5,313 nt of DNA from Flavobacteriaceae bacterium (GTDB taxonomy: Bacteria; Bacteroidota; Bacteroidia; Flavobacteriales; Flavobacteriaceae). Below, piece by piece: positions 1 through 5,313 of this stretch. The translations under genes were made by a program, and so were the position numbers. The notes beneath the pieces are model-generated. The model had not been told where the DNA came from. It did not search any database and worked only from the letters and a program-made list of their open reading frames with translations. The stretch covers positions 1 through 5,313 of the forward strand of contig JACXVH010000127.1 in assembly GCA_014763515.1 (NCBI GenBank), read 5' to 3'. How positions within the stretch are numbered: the stretch's first letter is position 1; each line of letters begins with the position of its first letter.

Positions 1-1
1 A

Positions 2-1030
2 GATTTAGGAAATGGTTATACACGATGGGATTGGGAAGTTAAAAACCCAATTAATAATTATGATATCACTGTAAATATAGCTGATTATGTTCATTTTCAT
101 GATAATTTTGATGGACTCGATTTAGATTACTATGTTTTACGTGAAAATGAAGAAACAGCAAAAAAACATTTTGATGAAGATGTTAAAACAATGTTTCAGT
201 GTTTTAATTCAAAGTTTGGAAAATATCCATTTTGGGAAGACGGTTATAAATTAGTAGAAACACCATATTTAGGCATGGAACATCAAAGTGCTGTTGCTTA
301 TGGAAATAAATACCGAAAAGGCTATTTAGGAATGGATTTGTCGGGAACAAAAATTGGTTTAGGCTTCGATTACATTATCATTCATGAAACGGGTCACGAA
401 TGGTTTGGTAACAGTATAACCAGTAAAGATATTGCCGATATGTGGATTCATGAAGGGTTTACAACGTATTCTGAAACTGTTTTTGTAGAATGTACGCAAG
501 GGTATGAAATTGCTCAAAAATATGTAAATGGTCAAGTAAGAAATGTTCAAAACGACAAACCAATAATTGGAAAATTTGGCGTGAATAACGAAGGAAGTGG
601 TGATATGTATTTTAAAGGCTCCCTATTGTTAAATACTTTACGTCATGTAATTAATGATGATACGAAATGGTGGGCCATGATCTTGAAATATTCTGAAAGT
701 TTTAAAAAACAAATAATCGATACACAAACGGTTATTGATTTTTTTAACAAAGAATCTGGATTGGATTTAACGCCAATTTTTAAACAATATATAGAAACAA
801 CAACTATCCCAACATTTGCCTATAAAATTGAAAAAAACAATCTCTATTATAAATGGGAGAATGTGAATGAAGATTTTAACATGCCTATTGATATTGAATA
901 CGGCGATAAAAAAGTAAGGTTATATCCTACAACCAAAGAACAAAAGATTAAATTAAAAAGATTAAAAAAATCTGATAGCTATCAAATAAACGATAATAAA
1001 TTCTTTATTAATATTGTTAAATTAGATTAA
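2..1030 (+). CDS. M1 family zinc metallopeptidase (aminopeptidase N-like), 5'-truncated by the window edge
   Basis: This is the C-terminal part of a gluzincin peptidase of family M1, which removes N-terminal residues from peptides using one zinc ion. The frame is open from base 2, giving 342 visible residues before TAA; the ATG at 191 is internal because the frame upstream is open and protein-like. Visible motifs are the substrate-binding GMEHQ (residues 91-95, the counterpart of GAMEN), the zinc site HETGH (128-132, bases 383-397), the third zinc ligand in WIHEGF (Glu151, 19 residues after the second His), and a MYFKG segment whose Tyr203 fits the transition-state tyrosine of the family. About 190 residues follow the zinc site, and no sorting domain is recognisable. 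The GMEHQ form, rather than GAMEN, is common in Bacteroidota members. Any signal peptide would lie outside the window, so location is unknown. Family assignment is secure; the substrate is not known. Confidence 0.93.
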   Translation, partial: DLGNGYTRWDWEVKNPINNYDITVNIADYVHFHDNFDGLDLDYYVLRENEETAKKHFDEDVKTMFQCFNSKFGKYPFWEDGYKLVETPYLGMEHQSAVAYGNKYRKGYLGMDLSGTKIGLGFDYIIIHETGHEWFGNSITSKDIADMWIHEGFTTYSETVFVECTQGYEIAQKYVNGQVRNVQNDKPIIGKFGVNNEGSGDMYFKGSLLLNTLRHVINDDTKWWAMILKYSESFKKQIIDTQTVIDFFNKESGLDLTPIFKQYIETTTIPTFAYKIEKNNLYYKWENVNEDFNMPIDIEYGDKKVRLYPTTKEQKIKLKRLKKSDSYQINDNKFFINIVKLD

Positions 1031-1056
1031 AACAGTCTAAAAAAACACATTAATTG

Positions 1057-1086
1057 TTTGATTTTTAGTAACTTAGCTTAAATTTT
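1057..1086 (+). promoter_or_regulatory. Candidate Bacteroidota-type promoter for the DoxX-family gene
   Basis: TTTG at 1057-1060 is followed, after 18 bases, by TAAATTTT at 1079-1086, which matches the Bacteroidota -7 consensus TAnnTTTG at seven of eight positions. The ATG follows 12 bases later, implying a short leader. Both parts and the spacing fit the family pattern, but the region is AT-rich and chance matches are easy, so this is only a candidate. Confidence 0.3.
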
Positions 1087-1098
1087 AATCCATTTATT

Positions 1099-1518
1099 AT
1101 GGCTACTATTAAACAGTTAAATAAATGGGCAAATGCTAACACTACACTATCTTTAGATTTTTACGCATTGCATTTGGTGTATTTTTATTTATTAAAGGTG
1201 TTTTGTTTTTTACTGAACGTAAATATTTAGATCAAATTTTTGATTCTTTGGGAGGTTTTGCTAGTGAAATGCTTTTAATACACTATGTAGCATTTACTCA
1301 TATGGTAGGTGGAGTTATGATAGTTATAGGCTTCTTGATTCGTTGGTTGGTTTGGGCGCAATTACATTATTATTTGTGCGTTTCTAATTAACTTTATTGG
1401 AGAATTTAGTGCAAACAATACATTTCAATCAGGAATTGCTCTTATTTTATGCGTGTTTTTTATTTTCTTTGGTAGTGGAAAACACTCTGCAGATTATTAT
1501 CTTAAAATGGAAAAATAA
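1099..1518 (+). pseudogene. DoxX-family small integral membrane protein, interrupted by frameshifts
   Basis: Read in pieces, this encodes a 140-residue membrane protein, but no single frame is open throughout. Piece one starts at the ATG at 1099 (MATIKQLNKWANAN) and runs to about 1158-1162. Piece two, in another frame, runs to about 1365. Piece three, back in the first frame, runs from about 1377 to TAA at 1516-1518. Adding one T to the T run at 1158-1162, one C at 1365 and one G at 1376 gives one continuous frame with no stop. The restored protein has four hydrophobic segments: one after the N-terminal tail, one around the HYVAFTHMVGGV stretch, one starting at a restored PLLFG, and one before the C-terminal SADYYLK tail. 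This size and topology, with the PLLFGAF-type third helix, fit the DoxX family, whose members are poorly characterised and linked to redox or quinone functions. All three faults shorten runs of identical bases, so sequencing error is as likely as true decay. It converges on proline dehydrogenase across a shared hairpin. Confidence 0.72.
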
Positions 1519-1519
1519 A

Positions 1520-1546
1520 AAAATCCCATCATAACGATGGGATTTT
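1520..1546. terminator. Bidirectional rho-independent terminator between the converging DoxX and proline dehydrogenase genes
   Basis: AAAATCCCATC (1520-1530) and GATGGGATTTT (1536-1546) form a perfect 11-bp stem around the 5-base loop ATAAC. On the plus strand the stem ends in T residues and continues as CTTTT; on the minus strand the A run at 1517-1523 gives a T tail. The hairpin starts 2 bases after the DoxX stop codon and ends 7 bases before the stop codon of the opposing gene, so it can serve both transcripts. Confidence 0.88.
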
Positions 1547-1553
1547 CTTTTAT

Positions 1554-2720
1554 TCATAACTTTCTTCTTTCTCTTTCTTTCTTTATAAGTGTTAGCTCTC
1601 TACTTGTTTGTCCAGCAACTGAAGTATTTTCTTCTGCTCTACGAATTAAATAGGGCATAACATCTCTAACTGGTCCGAAAGGTAAATATTTTGCAACATT
1701 ATAACCATTAGCTGCTAAATTATAACTGATGTTATCACTCATACCATATAACTGACCAAAAAAGATTCGCTTGTCATTTTTTGCAATTCCTTTTTCTTGC
1801 ATTAATTGCATTAATTGGTAAGAACTATTTTCATTATGTGTTCCAGCAAAAACTGCCATCATATCAATGTTGTCTAGCATATAACTTACAGCTGCATCAT
1901 AGTTTTCATCAGTGGCTTGTTTAGAAGCACAAATTGGAGTTGGATAACCTTTTTCTTCAGCTCGTTTATTTTCTTTTTCCATGTAAGCACCACGAACTAA
2001 TTTCATTCCAATATGGAAACCTTCAACTTTTGCTTCAGCATGTAATTTTTTTAAATAATCTAATCGATCCCAACGATACATTTGCAATGTATTAAAAATA
2101 ACTGCTTTTTCTTTATTGAATTTCTTCATCATTTTAGCAACCAAATCATCCGCAGCATCTTGCATCCAACTTTCTTCACCATCAATTAATAAAGCAACAT
2201 CTTTATCAAAAGCAATTTGACAAACTTTTTCAAAACGAGCCACTACTCTATTCCATTCTTCTTGTTCAGAAGTTGTCAATGTTTTTCCTTCGCCTAATTT
2301 TTCATACAAAGCAAAACGACCAAAACCAGTTGGTTTAAACACTGCAAAAGGAATCGCAAGTCTTTCTTTAGCAAAATCAATTGTTCTTATTGTCATTTCT
2401 AAAGCTGCATCAAATTGAGCTTCTTCTTCTTTACCTTCAACAGAATAATCTAGAACAGATGAAACACCTTTTGTAAACATTCTATCTACTACAGATAAAC
2501 AATCTACTTCGTTCACACCTCCGCAAAAATGATCAAAAACAGTTGAACGAATTAAACCTTCTACAGGTAAATGTGCCTTTAAAGCGAAATTCGTAACGGC
2601 TGTACCAATTTTTACAAGCGGTTCGCTTTCAATAAGTTTAAATAAAAAATAAGCTCTTTCAAGCTCTGTGTCACTTTTTAATGAAAAAGCAACGGCTGTG
2701 TTGTTAAATATTTTTTCCAT
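1554..2720 (-). CDS. Proline dehydrogenase (FAD-dependent, monofunctional, mitochondrial-type)
   Basis: This intact 388-residue enzyme oxidises L-proline to 1-pyrroline-5-carboxylate, passing electrons through FAD to the respiratory quinone pool; it is the first step of proline breakdown. It is a stand-alone PRODH domain with no fused pyrroline-5-carboxylate dehydrogenase, unlike PutA of enterobacteria. Barrel motifs appear in order: LDYSVEG (90-96), LIDGEES (178-184), LQMY (212-215), KLVRGAY (240-246), THNE (294-297), FGQLYGMSD (321-329), and YLPFGPVRDVMPYLIRRAEE (345-364). Tyr345, Arg360 and Arg361 have the spacing of Tyr540, Arg555 and Arg556 of E. coli PutA, which hold proline. The C-terminal motifs and length resemble mitochondrial PRODH more than PutA. 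The start at 2720 leaves a complete N-terminus, with a -7-like element 24 bases upstream and no Shine-Dalgarno sequence. It is transcribed divergently from aroB. No partner dehydrogenase is visible here. Confidence 0.95.
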   Translation of the reverse strand: MEKIFNNTAVAFSLKSDTELERAYFLFKLIESEPLVKIGTAVTNFALKAHLPVEGLIRSTVFDHFCGGVNEVDCLSVVDRMFTKGVSSVLDYSVEGKEEEAQFDAALEMTIRTIDFAKERLAIPFAVFKPTGFGRFALYEKLGEGKTLTTSEQEEWNRVVARFEKVCQIAFDKDVALLIDGEESWMQDAADDLVAKMMKKFNKEKAVIFNTLQMYRWDRLDYLKKLHAEAKVEGFHIGMKLVRGAYMEKENKRAEEKGYPTPICASKQATDENYDAAVSYMLDNIDMMAVFAGTHNENSSYQLMQLMQEKGIAKNDKRIFFGQLYGMSDNISYNLAANGYNVAKYLPFGPVRDVMPYLIRRAEENTSVAGQTSRELTLIKKERERRKL

Positions 2721-2744
2721 GTGAGGATTATCAAAAAACTAGTG

Positions 2745-2752
2745 CAAATATA
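2745..2752 (-). promoter_or_regulatory. Candidate -7 element of the proline dehydrogenase promoter
   Basis: On the minus strand this reads TATATTTG, an exact match to the Bacteroidota sigma-A -7 consensus TAnnTTTG. It lies 24 bases before the ATG of proline dehydrogenase, leaving room for a leader of roughly 20 bases. A TTG lies 12 bases further upstream, which is too close for a standard -33 element, so only the -7 half is supported. Confidence 0.42.
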
Positions 2753-2786
2753 CTTCAGAACTAGCAATTTTTAAATAAAATTTACC

Positions 2787-2794
2787 TTATTTTG
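2787..2794 (+). promoter_or_regulatory. Candidate -7 element of the aroB promoter
   Basis: TTATTTTG matches TAnnTTTG at seven of eight positions and lies 20 bases before the aroB ATG. No good -33 element is seen upstream. The minus-strand element for proline dehydrogenase ends 34 bases away, so the two genes would share one compact divergent control region. Confidence 0.28.
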
Positions 2795-2814
2795 CATAAA
2801 ATTCATAGAAAGCC

Positions 2815-3879
2815 ATGCAAACTATTCAAGCAATTAATTACACTATACATTTTAACGAATCTTGCTATAATTATTTGAACGAAATACTACAACCAAATGT
2901 ATATTCTAAATTATTTATTTTAGTAGATGAAAATACATCAGGATATTGTTTACCAAATTTTTTGACTCAAATAGCAACAGAAGTTGAAATTGAAATTATT
3001 GAACTTGAAGCTGGTGAGGAATTTAAAAATATTGAAACTTGTGTTCAAGTATGGCAAAGTCTTATTGAGCTCGGAGGTGATAGAAAAAGTATCATCATAA
3101 ATCTTGGCGGTGGTGTTGTGACCGATTTAGGTGGGTTTGTAGCTTGTACGTTTAAAAGAGGAATCGATTTTATAAATGTACCAACTACGCTACTTTCTAT
3201 GGTTGATGCTTCTGTAGGTGGAAAAAACGGTGTTGACTTAGGGCATTTAAAAAACCAAATAGGTGTGATTAAAGAACCTAAAGCTGTTTTAATTGATACA
3301 CACTTTTTAGAAACTTTACCCCAAAGTGAAATGCTGTCTGGTTTAGCTGAAATGATGAAACATGGATTGATTAGCGATAAGTCATATTGGGATAAATTCA
3401 AAAACCTAAACAACTTAAAATCAGAAGATTTAGATGGTTTAATTTACGAATCGGTTTTAATTAAAAATAAAATTGTTTCAGAAGATTTAACTGAAAACGG
3501 TATTCGAAAAGCTTTAAATTTTGGTCACACTCTTGGTCATGCAATTGAAAGTTACTGTTTAGAAAACATTTCAAAGCAAAACCTACTTCATGGTCATGCT
3601 GTAGCAATAGGCATGATTTTAGAGAGTTATATTTCTAAAGAAAAAGGGTTCATTACAAACGATGAATATCAAGAAATAAAATACATATTAAGTGATTATT
3701 TTGAAAAAGTAGAATTCACCGCTCACGATATTGAAAAAATTATTGAATTATTAATTTTTGACAAAAAAAATGAGTTTGGTAAAGTTCAATTTGCACTTTT
3801 AGATGGAATTGGTAAAATTAAAATCAATCAATTTTGTGATAACGATTTGATTATCAAAGCGTTTAATGATTACAAATAA
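2815..3879 (+). CDS. aroB: 3-dehydroquinate synthase (shikimate pathway, step 2)
   Basis: This 354-residue, full-length cytosolic enzyme converts DAHP to 3-dehydroquinate with a catalytic NAD+ and a divalent metal, normally zinc. The N-terminal half carries the NAD-binding GGGVVTDLGGF (98-108) and PTTLLSMVDASVGGKNGVDL (123-142). The C-terminal half carries LAEMMKHGL (177-185), RKALNFGHTLGHAIE (231-245) and LLHGHAVAIGM (257-267). Metal ligands are expected at Glu179, His238 and His259, with His242 in the active site. Asp131, Lys137, Lys146, Asn147, Lys182, Arg231 and Asn235 keep the spacing of the substrate-binding residues known in the Aspergillus nidulans enzyme, so it should be active. The ATG at 2815 gives the usual length, and its N-terminus fits the family; the upstream sequence is AT-rich with no Shine-Dalgarno match. 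It stands divergent to proline dehydrogenase and shares no obvious operon with other aro genes. Confidence 0.97.
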   Translation: MQTIQAINYTIHFNESCYNYLNEILQPNVYSKLFILVDENTSGYCLPNFLTQIATEVEIEIIELEAGEEFKNIETCVQVWQSLIELGGDRKSIIINLGGGVVTDLGGFVACTFKRGIDFINVPTTLLSMVDASVGGKNGVDLGHLKNQIGVIKEPKAVLIDTHFLETLPQSEMLSGLAEMMKHGLISDKSYWDKFKNLNNLKSEDLDGLIYESVLIKNKIVSEDLTENGIRKALNFGHTLGHAIESYCLENISKQNLLHGHAVAIGMILESYISKEKGFITNDEYQEIKYILSDYFEKVEFTAHDIEKIIELLIFDKKNEFGKVQFALLDGIGKIKINQFCDNDLIIKAFNDYK

Positions 3880-3914
3880 TTATAATATTTTTAAAATTCT
3901 ATATTTTTATTTTA

Positions 3915-3922
3915 TAATTTTG
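3915..3922 (+). promoter_or_regulatory. Candidate -7 promoter element downstream of aroB
   Basis: TAATTTTG is an exact match to TAnnTTTG in the AT-rich spacer after aroB. The G lies only 6 bases before an ATG at 3929, so a transcript from it would be leaderless or nearly so for the small ORF, or would give the decarboxylase gene a leader of about 230 bases. No convincing -33 TTG is seen at the normal distance, and the spacer is so AT-rich that chance is a real alternative. Confidence 0.28.
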
Positions 3923-3928
3923 CTTTTG

Positions 3929-4099
3929 ATGAAAGAAAACTACATTTCTATTGACGATTCAATTCCTCCGGGTAGTAGAATAAACTCTAACCGCTCTTTT
4001 GTTTTAAAGACGCAAGCGCATACTTTCATCGATTTATTTTTGCTTTTAAAAGCTTTTTACGAAAAATTACCAATTATTTTTGCTAATATTAGGGTTTGA
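3929..4099 (+). CDS. Possible small protein of 56 residues, function unknown
   Basis: This small ORF lies between aroB and the arginine decarboxylase. The frame stays open further upstream, to an ATG at 3866 that overlaps the aroB end, but the internal ATG at 3929 is preferred because the extra N-terminal stretch is simply translated AT-rich spacer. From 3929 the product begins MKENYISIDDSIPPGSRIN, is polar and mixed in composition for about 35 residues, then has a hydrophobic run (FIDLFLLLKAF) and ends PIIFANIRV. The first half shows fairly gene-like composition, with Pro, Gly, Arg and Asp codons unlike the spacers, which is the main argument that it is real. I recognise no family. It could also be a remnant of a longer gene, or non-coding spacer. 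An exact TAnnTTTG element sits just upstream. Confidence 0.3.
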   Translation: MKENYISIDDSIPPGSRINSNRSFVLKTQAHTFIDLFLLLKAFYEKLPIIFANIRV

Positions 4100-4158
4100 A
4101 AAACAAACGATTACCTTATTATTAGTCATTATTTTTAATTTTAATTTCAATCGTATTA

Positions 4159-5313
4159 ATGAAAACAAGTTATTCGGATTTAATAAATCAAACTTTTTAC
4201 TTCCCTCAAGAAGAATTTACTTTAAACAAAGATAATTTACAATTCCATGGAATCGACCTAATGAAATTGGTTGAAGAATATGGTACTCCATTAAAGTTTA
4301 CTTATTTACCCAAAATATCTAAAAATATCCGTCAAGCGAAACTATGGTTTAGAAATGCTATGGAAAAATTAGATTATGATGGTAACTACTATTATTGCTA
4401 TTGCACAAAAAGTTCTCATTTTAAATTTGTTTTAGATGAAGCTTTAAAAAACAACATTCACATTGAGACTTCTTCGGCTTTTGATATTAACATTGTTGAA
4501 AATTTAATTGAAGAAGGAAAAATTAATAAAAACACTTTTGTAGTTTGTAATGGTTTTAAACGTGATGCATATATTGAAAATATCGCTCGTTTAATAAACA
4601 ACGGACATAAAAACACGATTCCAGTAATTGATAATTATGAAGAATTAGATTTGCTTCAAGAGAAAATTAAGAGTAAAATTAAAATCGGAATTCGTATTGC
4701 TGCAGAGGAAGAACCTAAGTTTGAGTTTTATACTTCGCGTTTAGGAATTGGTTACAAAAACATTGTTCCTTTTTACAGAAAACAAATTCAAGAAAATAAA
4801 AAAGTGGAATTACGGTTTTCCTATCAAAAATTCACTAGCTTTTGATTATGATTATCAATATATGATTGAAGAAATCCTTAATCAAATTAAAATTGCTTGT
4901 GACGAAGCTGAAATTGAAGTGCCACATATTTTTACTGAGTTTGGTTCGTTTACAGTTGGAGAATCTGGTGGGGCTATCTATGAAGTATTGTATCAAAAGC
5001 AACAAAACGACAGAGAAAATTGGAATATGATTGACTCATCATTCATTACCACTTTACCAGACACATGGGCAATAAACAAACGCTTTGTAATGTTAGCTGT
5101 TAATCGCTGGAACGATACTTATGAAAGAGTTCTTTTAGGTGGTTTAACTTGTGATTCAGATGACTATTACAATTCAGAACAACATATGAATGCGGTTTAT
5201 TTACCTAAATATAATAAAGAAAAACCCTTGTATATTGGCTTCTTTAACACAGGTGCTTATCAAGAAACAATTGGAGGTTTTGGAGGTTTACATCACTGTT
5301 TAATTCCACAACC
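4159..5313 (+). pseudogene. speA: Arginine decarboxylase (PLP-dependent, fold III), internal deletion with frame change; runs off the window
   Basis: The intact family decarboxylates arginine to agmatine, the entry to polyamine synthesis, using PLP on a barrel domain plus a C-terminal beta domain. The first part (4159 to about 4813) begins MKTSYSDLINQTFYFPQEEF, carries the likely PLP lysine in CTKSSHF (Lys84), ETSSAFDI (103-110), and EEEPKFEFYTSRLGIGY (183-199). It then meets a stop at 4843-4845 after a nonsense tail. A second frame from about 4814 starts GFPIKNSLAFDYDY and stays open to the right edge, with FTEFGSFTVGESGG, the catalytic-cysteine motif CDSDD (5150-5164) and NTGAYQE. In fold-III decarboxylases the join should hold an HxGS-like strand and the PLP-phosphate GGG loop; only the last G before FP remains. 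Roughly 45-65 codons are missing and the loss is not a multiple of three. As written the enzyme would be dead. The symbol is by function; these shorter Bacteroidota proteins differ from the 658-residue E. coli SpeA. The start at 4159 has no Shine-Dalgarno sequence. Confidence 0.82.

Noticed and set aside
359..550. Minus-strand open frame opposite the M1 peptidase gene
   Set aside because: It lies wholly inside a peptidase region carrying the zinc-site motifs, and its translation resembles no protein family; it is an antisense shadow.
1203..1391. Stand-alone 62-residue protein starting at 1203
   Set aside because: It is the middle fragment of the frameshifted DoxX-family gene, since matching sequence continues on both sides in another frame.
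3045..3413. Minus-strand 122-codon open frame opposite aroB
   Set aside because: It overlaps the strongly conserved NAD-binding and substrate-binding region of AroB and is explained by the complementary codons of that gene.
3866..3928. Longer start for the small ORF, overlapping the aroB end
   Set aside because: The added 21 residues come from AT-rich spacer and the last aroB codons, with no sign of real coding, so the ATG at 3929 is preferred.
4136..4143. TAATTTTA as a -7 promoter element for the arginine decarboxylase gene
   Set aside because: It matches seven of eight consensus bases 15 bases before the ATG, but the surrounding stretch is nearly all A and T and no -33 element is seen, so chance explains it.
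4108..4154. Inverted repeat ACGATT / AATCGT before the arginine decarboxylase start
   Set aside because: Only six bases pair, across 35 bases, with mismatched flanks; this is expected by chance in AT-rich sequence.
1..5313. Mobile element, CRISPR array, RNA gene or defence system
   Set aside because: I saw no transposase or integrase motifs, no regularly spaced repeats, no long terminal inverted repeats and no tRNA or rRNA signature; the lesions are not flanked by an insertion.

Overview
The window looks like ordinary chromosome from a low-GC member of the Bacteroidota, most likely Flavobacteriaceae and Flavobacterium-like. The reasons are strong A/T bias in codons and spacers, no Shine-Dalgarno sequences before the starts, several TAnnTTTG-like -7 promoter elements, and protein types typical of that group: an M1 peptidase with a GMEHQ motif, a stand-alone mitochondrial-type proline dehydrogenase, and a roughly 460-residue arginine decarboxylase. 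The genus is inference; no marker gene is present.

Layout, left to right: (1) 2-1030 (+), the C-terminal 342 residues of an M1 zinc metallopeptidase whose start lies outside the window. (2) 1099-1518 (+), a small four-helix DoxX-family membrane protein broken by what look like three single-base losses, each in a run of identical bases. (3) 1520-1546, a perfect 11-bp hairpin that probably terminates both converging genes. (4) 2720-1554 (-), an intact proline dehydrogenase. (5) 2721-2814, a 94-bp divergent promoter region. (6) 2815-3879 (+), an intact 3-dehydroquinate synthase, AroB. (7) 3880-4158, an AT-rich stretch with a possible 56-residue small ORF. (8) 4159-5313 (+), a biosynthetic-type arginine decarboxylase that changes frame near 4811-4816, where its middle section (roughly 45-65 codons) is missing; it runs off the right edge.

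The genes form no single pathway. They are housekeeping functions in amino-acid metabolism (proline oxidation, shikimate pathway, arginine to agmatine and polyamines) plus protein or peptide turnover. I see no mobile element, CRISPR array, tRNA, rRNA or defence cassette, and no sign of a new system. The most useful observations concern integrity. The DoxX gene can be restored exactly by adding one T, one C and one G, which resembles consensus error. The decarboxylase lesion is larger and removes active-site elements, so it is either a real pseudogene or an assembly collapse.
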